50,275 nt of DNA from a virus: positions 1 to 50,275 of the IMG/VR virus record IMGVR_UViG_3300007276_000074; one strand, 5' to 3'. Positions 15,637-23,549 of the stretch are shown here, in pieces. The position numbers and the translations under genes were made by a program. The notes under the pieces are model-generated. The model saw only the letters and a program-made list of their open reading frames with translations. It was not told the origin of the DNA and made no database searches. Numbering within the stretch: the stretch's first letter is position 1; every line of letters begins with the position of its first letter.

Positions 15637-15665
15637 AGCCCCCCGTTTTGGGGGGCTTCCTTTAA
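15637..15665 (+). terminator. intrinsic terminator after the capsid gene
   Basis: An 8-bp GC-rich stem AGCCCCCC / GGGGGGCT with loop GTTTT is followed by TCCTTTAA. It separates the capsid unit from the downstream late genes and would lower their expression relative to capsid. Confidence 0.88.
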
Positions 15666-15693
15666 CAATTAAACAACCTACGGGATTTAATAC

Positions 15694-16272
15694 ATGAGTA
15701 AGTTCAATCGAGAAGAAATGGTAGCTGAAGCTACTGACCTTGGCCTTGATTTCAAAGGCAACATATCCAACTTGAAACTCGCCGAATTGCTGGCGGATTT
15801 TAAAGGTGAACCGCCTCCTGTCGAGGAAGCTGCACCTGCAGGCCCTGCTGTAAAAGCAGAGGAGCCTTCACTTGCCGATGACCTGGAAAGCCAGGATGCA
15901 ATACTGACATCTGCCAAAGATATCGCCAAAGCCCGAGTTCGTGACAAGTACCAGCGAAAGCGTGCTCAGATTGCTGCAGCCAAAAAGAAAGCTTTCAAAA
16001 CCCAGATTGTAACCATAACCAGTAAAGACACTCGTGAAAACGATGTTGTTACTACAGCTTTCCTCAGTGTGCAAAACCAGTATTTCAAGGTTGCCCGGAG
16101 CGTTCCCCTGGACATCCCTGTTGAACTGGAGCAGTGTTTGATCAACAACGCCGAAAGCGCATTGATTACCCTGCACAAAGACGAAGTGGTCAATGGCCGG
16201 CGTACTGGTAACAAGCAGACTATGCGGGTAAAGAAATACGCTATCAGCTATTCCAGTAGAACGCCTGATTAG
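15694..16272 (+). CDS. HeH/LEM-like domain virion protein
   Basis: The 192 residues start with a helix-extended-helix module (REEMVAEATDLGLDFKGNIS ... LKLAELLADF, about 5-37) of the HeH/LEM/SAP-like type that often binds DNA or RNA. A Pro/Ala/Glu linker follows, then a basic helix (AKARVRDKYQRKRAQIAAAKKKAF) and a C-terminal beta domain that ends RVKKYAISY. Such proteins occur right after capsid genes in several phage groups and probably act in the head or neck. Function is not established. Confidence 0.65.
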   Translation: MSKFNREEMVAEATDLGLDFKGNISNLKLAELLADFKGEPPPVEEAAPAGPAVKAEEPSLADDLESQDAILTSAKDIAKARVRDKYQRKRAQIAAAKKKAFKTQIVTITSKDTRENDVVTTAFLSVQNQYFKVARSVPLDIPVELEQCLINNAESALITLHKDEVVNGRRTGNKQTMRVKKYAISYSSRTPD

Positions 16273-16288
16273 TGTAGACTGTCTAAGT

Positions 16289-16310
16289 ACGGAAGCAATA
16301 CGGCTTCCGT
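16289..16310. repeat. hairpin in the 58-base gap before 16331
   Basis: ACGGAAGC and GCTTCCGT form a perfect 8-bp stem with loop AATACG. No T tract follows on either strand. Just before it lies a small TAGAC-T-GTCTA palindrome (16275-16285). It may be an RNA-processing site or a regulatory structure; it is not a standard terminator. Confidence 0.6.
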
Positions 16311-16330
16311 ATCATCACTAGGCTGTATAA

Positions 16331-17701
16331 ATGTACATAGTTGGTAATGAAATAACAGTAACATTCGTACTGCCACCACAGGACCCTGTTCCTGTAGAAG
16401 CGGATTTCGATGTACAGTTTGTACCGTCTACTCTAGAAGCCTCATACACCAACGCTGGTGTTACGTCGTTTACAGCCCCAACCACAACCGTAGCTGGATT
16501 GCTGACCTACGCGTTTACTCCAGCTTCTCTTGGTCTTTTCCACCTATTTATTTCAACCGGCACAGCTGACAGTTATGAAGTACTGGCAGAGTCACGCTTT
16601 TGGGTATTCCTTGAGGCTCCTGTAACAGCGAACTCGGTTATTGCACATTCACAGCCGTCTATCCCACAATCAATACTTCTTAAGTCAGGTACAGGAGTTA
16701 CTGGCCCCTGGCACGATGTTGGAGCCATAGCTGAAGACCCAAGGGATGAGACTGTGTTCTGGGTAATGGGACAACGACTTTTGGGAGATACAGTAGGAAC
16801 GATTGTAAAATACAGAACTAATACCCAGGCGGTTATTACGGAACAGAAGACTGTAACAACAGCTTATGGCGGAATGCCAGACGTAAGTGGTATGGCCATA
16901 ATGCCAAATGGAAGAATATTAGCGTCTCAGCTCGGAGCCACTACTGGATCGGATTATCTTTGCTTTTATAGTGACGACGAAGGAGCTACCTGGAACACCT
17001 GCGTTTTATCAGGTGGACTTAATAATTTTGGAGGATCTTCAGGTCTTTACTACGACACTCTTCTCGAAGGTGTATGGTGGTATAGCCAAACAAAAGTATG
17101 GTTCTCACCTGATGGCCAAACTTTCTATGCCCAGGAGTACTCGGATTTCACGTTCGGAAGACAGCCTGCACAAGCAATGAACAAGGTCATAAGATACGGA
17201 AGTAACATAATTCTTGGCAATAACGGAAATAACACGTATGTGTCGAACCTACAAGTCCCACCGACAGGTGGAATACCCTGGACTCAGATGTATAACTTTA
17301 TAGGGATGATTGCCAGTAAGCAGCTAATTTTCCTGAAGCCGTCTCCAGATGGCAACAGCCTGGTAGCAATTTCCAGTGATGGATGGGTTGCCATATCATC
17401 TAGTGGAACTGGTGGTTGGAGCATAACAGACCACAGCTCTGTTCTCACAGGAACAATGGAAGAAGGTTGTTCAGTACCCGACTTTAATAAAATGATGGTA
17501 GCAAACTCTGCAGGTACATGGTTTGAAAGTACAGATCAGGGTTTGACATGGGCGCTAAGCACAGACATAAGGTTTACCGCATACCAAATGTCACAAGTGC
17601 CAGGCAACTTTGATACACACTCAAGAGGCTTTGCTAATAGTGGATACGGGTTTGTTGACGTTACTACTCCCCTAGCCGAACGTGTAGTGGTGGTGATATG
17701 A
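16331..17701 (+). CDS. Asp-box (sialidase-like) propeller virion protein
   Basis: The 456-residue protein has two parts. Residues 1-95 form an Ig-like beta domain that is closely paralogous to the whole front half of the next gene. Residues about 115-456 carry sialidase-type Asp boxes, SDDEGATW (214-221) and STDQGLTW (400-407), plus weaker SPDGQTFY repeats, the marks of a BNR beta-propeller. The Arg triad and Tyr/Glu of a true sialidase cannot be confirmed by eye, so it may bind glycans rather than cut them. A receptor or decoration role on the particle is inferred. Confidence 0.7.
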   Translation: MYIVGNEITVTFVLPPQDPVPVEADFDVQFVPSTLEASYTNAGVTSFTAPTTTVAGLLTYAFTPASLGLFHLFISTGTADSYEVLAESRFWVFLEAPVTANSVIAHSQPSIPQSILLKSGTGVTGPWHDVGAIAEDPRDETVFWVMGQRLLGDTVGTIVKYRTNTQAVITEQKTVTTAYGGMPDVSGMAIMPNGRILASQLGATTGSDYLCFYSDDEGATWNTCVLSGGLNNFGGSSGLYYDTLLEGVWWYSQTKVWFSPDGQTFYAQEYSDFTFGRQPAQAMNKVIRYGSNIILGNNGNNTYVSNLQVPPTGGIPWTQMYNFIGMIASKQLIFLKPSPDGNSLVAISSDGWVAISSSGTGGWSITDHSSVLTGTMEEGCSVPDFNKMMVANSAGTWFESTDQGLTWALSTDIRFTAYQMSQVPGNFDTHSRGFANSGYGFVDVTTPLAERVVVVI

Positions 17702-18126
17702 GTTGGTATAAAAAAGATGTAGAGATGACAGTACGGTTTCAGCTGAAGCCTCAGGCCGTACCACTGACAAAACCAGACTATGACATTCTCCTGGTCAAGC
17801 CAGACAAGACAGCAACGTATACAAATGACGGAATCACTGTCCTCACAGCGCCAACGGCAACTGCTCAGGGCGTAGCTGAGTATACTTTTACTCCAGACCA
17901 GGACGGTAGATACCTTATCACCCTGGGCTACGGAACCAGCTCAGATTTCGTAGAGCTTAACTACGTTGAACTAGAAGTCCAGACAGACGGCCAACCTGCT
18001 ATTTCTGCGACTATAGCAGCAAAGCGTACTTCAAAGGACACCAGAACTCTTGAAGCGGTGTCCAGAGCTACGGAAGCACCAAGCCGACCAGTAGAAGCCC
18101 CGGTTTACGGTGGAGTCACAGTGTGA
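17698..18126 (+). CDS. Ig-like virion protein, paralogue of the preceding N-terminal domain
   Basis: The 142-residue protein overlaps the propeller gene in ATGA. Residues 1-95 (MTVRFQLKP...YTNDGITVLTAPTATA...AEYTFTPDQDGRYL) align with the N-terminal domain of its neighbour (VTFVLPPQ...YTNAGVTSFTAPTTTV...LTYAFTPASLGLF). The last 40 residues are a Thr/Ala/Pro/Arg-rich tail likely to be flexible. The shared domain is probably the common docking module to the particle, here without a propeller. Confidence 0.65.
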   Translation: MSWYKKDVEMTVRFQLKPQAVPLTKPDYDILLVKPDKTATYTNDGITVLTAPTATAQGVAEYTFTPDQDGRYLITLGYGTSSDFVELNYVELEVQTDGQPAISATIAAKRTSKDTRTLEAVSRATEAPSRPVEAPVYGGVTV

Positions 18127-18158
18127 TAATGTACGCAAATACTTACAGGTACCAATAA

Positions 18159-18836
18159 ATGACCGTAAAACTTACCGATCTGACGAATGAACTAGACGCC
18201 GCCCCGGGGGATGGCGTATTTGACATTCTCATACAAACTGTCGAGCTCCGTCTGCAAGAGCAGTACGACGAAGGCCGTATTACAGGTTCTGACTTTGCTA
18301 CCGTCTACCTCGGCGCCATACAGTCTGTACTGCAGCAATCCGTACAGTTCCTTCTGAACAAGGACAAGTATGCTTTGGAGCAATCGGTAATCCAGGCTAC
18401 TCTCGAGAAGCAGTGGGGTTATAATGTAGATGTAGACGCTGATGGAGATCTCAGTCTTGGTGGGAATACCGGAGCAGGTCTAATCGACCAACAAGTACTG
18501 GAAGCCACTGAGAAAGTTGAAGTTGTCACAGCCCAGGCTGCCAAAGTGTACGCTGATACTGCTTTGGTTAAGCAGCAGCAAACTACAGAAATAGCGAACA
18601 CTGAAGACGCCACCGGTGGTACTATGAAAGCGAAGCAGGATCTTATCGCTGCACAGACTCTGGGCTTTGTAAGTGATACCAAGCAGAAGGTGCTTAAGCA
18701 GATGCTTGAAGGCTATGCTGTCACATTATCGATCGCCGGTACTGCAACAGCTCCGGACTGCACCAAGGAGCCTCAGATCGATGCTCTATGCGGTGAACTC
18801 TTGACAGATGTTGGATCAGCAGTAACAATACCATAA
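18159..18836 (+). CDS. conserved helical virion protein, unknown
   Basis: The 225-residue protein is helical with long Gln/Ala/Lys-rich stretches (EATEKVEVVTAQAAKVYADT, VKQQQTTEIANTED), and ends with a short Cys-containing segment (PDCTKEPQIDALCGELL). I do not recognise a named family. It stands one base before the acyl carrier protein gene, within the same tight late operon, so a structural role such as a tail or core protein is likely. Confidence 0.6.
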   Translation: MTVKLTDLTNELDAAPGDGVFDILIQTVELRLQEQYDEGRITGSDFATVYLGAIQSVLQQSVQFLLNKDKYALEQSVIQATLEKQWGYNVDVDADGDLSLGGNTGAGLIDQQVLEATEKVEVVTAQAAKVYADTALVKQQQTTEIANTEDATGGTMKAKQDLIAAQTLGFVSDTKQKVLKQMLEGYAVTLSIAGTATAPDCTKEPQIDALCGELLTDVGSAVTIP

Positions 18837-18837
18837 T

Positions 18838-19125
18838 ATGAAACAAGAAATATTAGATCGTCTCAACGAAATAATTGATGACGAAAAAGGTGTGCCTGTG
18901 ACAATGAAGTCAAAGTTCTCCGATGCAGAACTTGATAGTCTGGGCACCGTACTCACCCTTGCCACACTCGAAGCTGAATACCCATTCTGGAAAGACGTCC
19001 CGTCAACAGAGGATGCATACCAGCAGATCGACGTGCAGAACCTCACTATCCGGGAGCTTATTAGAAAATGCGTATCGTCGATTACCACAGCGTGCATGGA
19101 ACAGAGCAAAGAGACGGCTACATAG
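18838..19125 (+). CDS. acyl carrier protein-like protein
   Basis: The 95-residue protein has the acyl carrier protein layout: helix I (KQEILDRLNEIIDDEKGVPV), the signature FSDAELDSLGTVLTLATLE with Ser34 in the DSL motif that takes 4'-phosphopantetheine, an acidic helix II, a loop, and a final helix (VQNLTIRELIRKC). In known ACPs this serine carries a thioester-linked acyl chain for synthases and transferases. No phosphopantetheinyl transferase is visible here, so loading would rely on the host enzyme. The gene overlaps the ketosynthase by 58 bases. Compared with FAS ACPs, the residue after DSL is Gly and the C-terminus is longer by ~15 residues. Confidence 0.72.
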   Translation: MKQEILDRLNEIIDDEKGVPVTMKSKFSDAELDSLGTVLTLATLEAEYPFWKDVPSTEDAYQQIDVQNLTIRELIRKCVSSITTACMEQSKETAT

Positions 19126-19913
19126 CCATACCAGGTCTGAGCCGTGAAGGCTCTTCAGTGTCAGAATTCAGGAAACTGACCAATCTTGATATTACACTCA
19201 CCAGGCCAACAGCGTTCCTTTATGTTGATGGTTTCTCTATCAGCCAGTCCGAAGCAGGCTTAAATGCGAGTACTGGTGACCGTAAGATGCCGATGCTACG
19301 TTCTGGGAGCTCCTATATAGCGCATGAGTGGCTTTACAGGATGAAGGGACGTGAGCATATCAAGCACGTTAATATCATCTCCAGCACTTGTGCAGCGGGC
19401 ATACAGGCCTTGTGGGAGGCTGACAAGTTATTGAAGTGTCCCTCAGGCACTATTGAGGAGGTCATAATCATAGGGGCTGAAAGAACTACCCCGGCAACTA
19501 TCCAGCTGTTCTCTGAACTAAACATCCCTGTCAACTGCGGAGATGGTTTTGCATACATGCGCTTGATACCCGGTATTGATATCAGCCAGGTACAATGGAA
19601 ATTCGCCTTCAACAATAATCCTTTCCAGTTTAACAAGGAAGACATCGACACACTGGCACCAGGTTGCAGGATTGGGTATGTCAAACTGCATGGTACAGGA
19701 ACCAGTGCAAATACGGAGGCAGAGTCCGGATTAGCACAACTTGCTACCCCGATTGAATACAAAAGCAAAATAGGGCACACTCAAGGTGTTAGCTCTCTTC
19801 TCGAAACTTGTATACTATTGGACGATCCTAAGGTCAAAGGTAGGATCCTTGTTACAGCAAATGGCCTCGGTGGCTTTTACGGAGCGTTTTTACTTACGAA
19901 GCAATGGCACTAA
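19068..19913 (+). CDS. compact beta-ketoacyl synthase
   Basis: The 281-residue protein has the thiolase-fold ketosynthase motifs in order: NIISSTCAAG with nucleophile Cys108, VKLHGTGTSANTEAE with His208, EYKSKIGHTQG with Lys232 and His237, and the closing TANGLGGFYGAFLL in place of the usual NSFGFGG. The Cys-His-His triad is therefore intact. In the family this enzyme condenses an acyl group with malonyl-ACP. It is ~130 residues shorter than FabF/FabB: Cys lies at 108 rather than ~163 and the spacing to the first His is reduced, so cap and dimer loops are missing. The start at 19068 follows CGGGAG. It lies directly after the ACP gene, inside the late virion operon. Confidence 0.85.
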   Translation: MRIVDYHSVHGTEQRDGYIAIPGLSREGSSVSEFRKLTNLDITLTRPTAFLYVDGFSISQSEAGLNASTGDRKMPMLRSGSSYIAHEWLYRMKGREHIKHVNIISSTCAAGIQALWEADKLLKCPSGTIEEVIIIGAERTTPATIQLFSELNIPVNCGDGFAYMRLIPGIDISQVQWKFAFNNNPFQFNKEDIDTLAPGCRIGYVKLHGTGTSANTEAESGLAQLATPIEYKSKIGHTQGVSSLLETCILLDDPKVKGRILVTANGLGGFYGAFLLTKQWH

Positions 19914-20392
19914 TAACCGCACATGACATACTTGGCAATTCTAAGCTGATCGACGAATGCACACTGGAAGACATACCAGCGCATTTCGAGTTGATCAAGC
20001 ATTGGGTTCCTGAGGAGGAGCACCAGGAATTCAAGGATCGCATGGCTATTTGCGTGCAAGAAGGCCGGGCTTACACAATGTGCAGCAGCCAGACATTTCT
20101 ATACTATAAACACAGAAGCAAGAACCAGGTAGATGGTGTAGCGCTGTATGGCAAAGAAAGCCCAATAGATCTACTAGCCCTTTTCGCAGGAGTATTCAAA
20201 TACATCGACAGAGACGTGTTCATGATGTATTTCAAACTTCACCCGGGGAAATTCGTGGAAGAGTATAAATCTTTAGTAACACCCATATCAGTCAGGCGCC
20301 AAGGACAAGATCCAGAACGACCACTGGCTATTCGTATTGATAACATCAAAAAGAAAGTGAACCAAATATTCGAGACCAGGGGATTCGAATGA
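19904..20392 (+). CDS. unrecognised third gene of the ACP/ketosynthase cassette
   Basis: The 162-residue protein overlaps the ketosynthase by 10 bases and the following virion gene by 4. It is alpha/beta in outline: DIPAHFELIKHWVPEEEHQE helix region, then a beta stretch (RAYTMCSSQTFLYYKHRS ... VDGVALYGKE), a hydrophobic LLALFAGVFKYI segment, and a basic C-terminal helix (RIDNIKKKVNQIFETRG). The strand pattern is faintly GNAT-like, which would make it an acyltransferase, but I cannot see an acetyl-CoA loop. Its position suggests it uses or delivers the acyl product. Confidence 0.6.
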   Translation: MALITAHDILGNSKLIDECTLEDIPAHFELIKHWVPEEEHQEFKDRMAICVQEGRAYTMCSSQTFLYYKHRSKNQVDGVALYGKESPIDLLALFAGVFKYIDRDVFMMYFKLHPGKFVEEYKSLVTPISVRRQGQDPERPLAIRIDNIKKKVNQIFETRGFE

Positions 20393-23136
20393 GTGCTGTA
20401 TTCGATGCAATCGAAAGCGTATTAAAATCGGTATGGGATGCGATCGAGGAACTTGTCCAAGTTGTATGGGACGCTGTACTGGAGCCTGTACTGGGAGCTA
20501 TATTCGCAATATTTGGTATTGTTGATGAAACAGTAGTTAATGTTGCCAAAGTATCGACTAAGATTTACGGGGATAACGCAGAAGATGTAGTAAAGGCTGC
20601 AATAGTCAGAGCGATATTCAAAAAGATCGATACTGAAACAAGCTATTTTCCAAACTACATGCAGCAGATATATCAGACCAAAGGACAGATACGATCAGCT
20701 TACAATTACGCAGACAGTGGACAGTACATATACGATCTTCCAAGTATGGACGTTACTGGAGCCGCAGCAAACATTGAGGGAATAGAAGCAGCCCTGGATA
20801 ACGACTTCGGGGGTACTAACACAATGCTGTCCGTGGTAACCGGGTACCCTACACCGACCAACTACTACAAGCACGAGCTTCAGTCTACCAACGACTATAA
20901 GCCTTGGCTCAATACTCTAACGGCAAATGACCCATATGGAGTATCCTGGGATGACTGGGAGCTGGGTACAGTAGTATATGTAGTTGGTCCGGACAACTTC
21001 CAGATTAACATTTCCCGTCTGGCGGTTGAGGCACAATTTTGGATAGAAGGCCCTAGCCAGGTAACAGAAGGGGACACTGCAGTATTCACCGTAAAGTGCA
21101 ACAGAACTCTTCCAATCGGAGAGACAGTAGATATAAACTTCGTCTACAGCGGCACAGCGGTGGATCCAACAGACTATGCTCAGGTAGCTTCCGTTACTAT
21201 GCTTGCCGAGACAAATGAAGTCGAAGTAAGTATCGTGACTGTGGACAGTGTGAATGCTAATACCAACTTCACAATTACGATCGACTCCATTACGAATACC
21301 GGGGCTTTCGAGATGGTGACGATACACGCAAACGACAGCAAGACTTGTACTATAACTGATGACGATACATTACGGCTCAACATAGAAGACATCTTAGTTG
21401 ACGAAGCCAATACGACGGTAACTATAGCAGTGACGTTGGCAGACGTCGCACCTTCAGGGGCATTCACTGTCGACTATAATTTTACAGATCTCGGATCTAT
21501 ACTCGGTGGTACCGACTATGACAACACAACGGGCACGCTGAACTTTGCTGGTACATCCGGGGAAGTGCAGAATATATCAGTAGATATTTATGCGGATGTT
21601 GCGGACGATGACAGAGAACAGTTTGAGGTATTCCTGGAGAACTCGAGTGACCTGGACAGTATCGACATATCTGCAGTTGGCACAGTAACAATACTGGACG
21701 GAACCAGTGACCCAGTAGCCGGGAACGCAACGTTAGAACACTCATTTACCATGGCTGCATACACTCCTGAAGATGGACTTTTCGTGACGTACGAGAACAA
21801 TGCAGAGCCCCCGGGGCAGTTTCGGTATTGGATATATGACTTCTCTGCGGGGACATACGCAGGTCTCGATACCGAAGCGAGTACAATACGAAACATGGAG
21901 ATGCTGCCAGTAGCTATTCTACGGCAAGATAAAATCCAGGTAGATGCCAACCAGTTAGACCCGTGGTATATAACCACTCGTCAACTTATGGCCAGACTGA
22001 ACCTTGACATAGAGGAATTTTCGTCTGCCATAGCAGCTAACCCGGATATCACAGATGTGGCGGATGCATACTTGAATTTCTCAATAGGGCCTAATGACAC
22101 AAGCCCAATACTATCCAAGATGTTGTGGATATCCTTCTATGAGATCATTGTCACTTACGGGATAACATCAAACATTGGGGAATACAAAGCCACATTCGAA
22201 GAGGGCCCGGTAAACAATGGAGTTGCCTGGAACGACCATAGTTACACCAGCGCAGTGTCTGGTGTCAAAACATCAGTGGGAGCTTATCTTCATGAGGTAG
22301 TTGGTACTGACTTATATATTTATTACCAGGCGACAGCCACTGAATACGATCAGATAGCTGTAATATCAATGGCGAATATGACAGCAATAGACTACGGCGG
22401 GTACCACCAGGTTGCTCTGGCTGCTCTTGGAGACAGCGAATTCACTATTCCAGTATCCTGGTTCGTCATTAACGAGTTGACAGCTGCAGAACAAATGGAA
22501 GTATACCAATACATCTTTCGTATCGATATATATGCCATAGTGGTAGAAGAGATCGCATGGTATGAAACCTCAGCATTCTTCAGCCTGTTCCAGTTCGCAA
22601 TGATTGTGTTTAGCGTATTCACATTTGGAGCAACTAGCTTTTTAGCGGCTATAGGACAGCTGGTTGTGAACTACGCAATTGCAGAATTAGTAGTGTGGGT
22701 TGCAGAGACTACCGGTAACGCCTTCCTTGCCGCCGTAGTTGGTGTCGTAGTAGGAATAGCGCTCAACAATCCAAAAGCTTTCACTGATAGCACATTCATG
22801 CAAGCAGAGAGCCTTCTGGACTTGGCTACAGAGTTCGCGGATACTTTCAGCGATGTTGAGGGTTACCTGGAAACAGAAGAGCTTAAGGCGTCTATAGAGC
22901 AAGCCCAAAGTGATTTAGAGGCTTCTGCAAAACAAGAGGAGCTAGACGAAAGGAACAATCCAGGTAGTCTGGCGGATGTTCAAGCCATCACTCCTGAGTT
23001 CCTTGTGGCACTTGATTCTCCCAGTACTGGCATAGAAACGTCAATTGCTGGACAATACGGGTATGATGAATTGTATAATTATGATAGTCTTACTACTAAC
23101 TTTCATGATATAAAGCTCCGTATAGGAGTAAACTAA
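20389..23136 (+). CDS. large virion protein with two Calx-beta domains and membrane segments
   Basis: The 915-residue protein starts with an amphipathic/hydrophobic region (LEPVLGAIFAIFGIVDETVV, about 30-50). Two Calx-beta domains follow, about 220-325 (VTEGDTAVFTVKC ... TITDDD) and 328-440 (LVDEANTTVTIAV ... ADDDREQFEVFLEN); this fold usually binds calcium and mediates adhesion. A long hydrophobic stretch at about 729-795 (FFSLFQFAMIVFSVFTFGAT, FLAAVVGVVVGIALNN) looks able to enter a membrane. A particle protein contacting the envelope during entry is likely. Its start overlaps the third cassette gene in ATGA. Confidence 0.7.
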   Translation: MSAVFDAIESVLKSVWDAIEELVQVVWDAVLEPVLGAIFAIFGIVDETVVNVAKVSTKIYGDNAEDVVKAAIVRAIFKKIDTETSYFPNYMQQIYQTKGQIRSAYNYADSGQYIYDLPSMDVTGAAANIEGIEAALDNDFGGTNTMLSVVTGYPTPTNYYKHELQSTNDYKPWLNTLTANDPYGVSWDDWELGTVVYVVGPDNFQINISRLAVEAQFWIEGPSQVTEGDTAVFTVKCNRTLPIGETVDINFVYSGTAVDPTDYAQVASVTMLAETNEVEVSIVTVDSVNANTNFTITIDSITNTGAFEMVTIHANDSKTCTITDDDTLRLNIEDILVDEANTTVTIAVTLADVAPSGAFTVDYNFTDLGSILGGTDYDNTTGTLNFAGTSGEVQNISVDIYADVADDDREQFEVFLENSSDLDSIDISAVGTVTILDGTSDPVAGNATLEHSFTMAAYTPEDGLFVTYENNAEPPGQFRYWIYDFSAGTYAGLDTEASTIRNMEMLPVAILRQDKIQVDANQLDPWYITTRQLMARLNLDIEEFSSAIAANPDITDVADAYLNFSIGPNDTSPILSKMLWISFYEIIVTYGITSNIGEYKATFEEGPVNNGVAWNDHSYTSAVSGVKTSVGAYLHEVVGTDLYIYYQATATEYDQIAVISMANMTAIDYGGYHQVALAALGDSEFTIPVSWFVINELTAAEQMEVYQYIFRIDIYAIVVEEIAWYETSAFFSLFQFAMIVFSVFTFGATSFLAAIGQLVVNYAIAELVVWVAETTGNAFLAAVVGVVVGIALNNPKAFTDSTFMQAESLLDLATEFADTFSDVEGYLETEELKASIEQAQSDLEASAKQEELDERNNPGSLADVQAITPEFLVALDSPSTGIETSIAGQYGYDELYNYDSLTTNFHDIKLRIGVN

Positions 23137-23154
23137 CAGAATGAGGACATTTTA

Positions 23155-23532
23155 ATGCCTACAGGACCCGGAAGAAATATCAATAGCCTTGGACGTGGAG
23201 TCGGAGGAATTATAGGCGGCGGAGGTGGCAGTAACTTCCTGGACATGTTCAAAAGTATTGGCAGTGGTTTAGGGGACATGTTTAAATCCGATGGATTCGA
23301 GAATGCTCTCGATCTGGGTAGCTTGGCACTGCAGGGTTACGGGCTTAACAAAAGTCTCGGAATCGCAGATGACCAACTTGGCATTCTGAAAGACCAAGAA
23401 AACCGTGCAGCTACTGCACAGAATCTGGCTACCAACAACTCATTGTCGTTGGCTGCACAGATGACAACCCCGGGAACAGCTGAACACGCTCAGGTACAAC
23501 AAGCGATCGCAAACGGCACATACGCAGTTTAA
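23155..23532 (+). CDS. small Gly-rich internal virion protein (probable)
   Basis: The 125-residue protein has a Gly-rich start (GRGVGGIIGGGGGSNF), repeated MFKS/GLGDMFKS units, then a helical Gln/Asn/Ala region (DDQLGILKDQENRAATAQNL). Small proteins of this type precede the large internal (ejection) proteins in podoviruses and are packaged with them. The assignment is from composition and place. Confidence 0.6.
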   Translation: MPTGPGRNINSLGRGVGGIIGGGGGSNFLDMFKSIGSGLGDMFKSDGFENALDLGSLALQGYGLNKSLGIADDQLGILKDQENRAATAQNLATNNSLSLAAQMTTPGTAEHAQVQQAIANGTYAV

Positions 23533-23549
23533 CGTCTTAGGAAACATCA

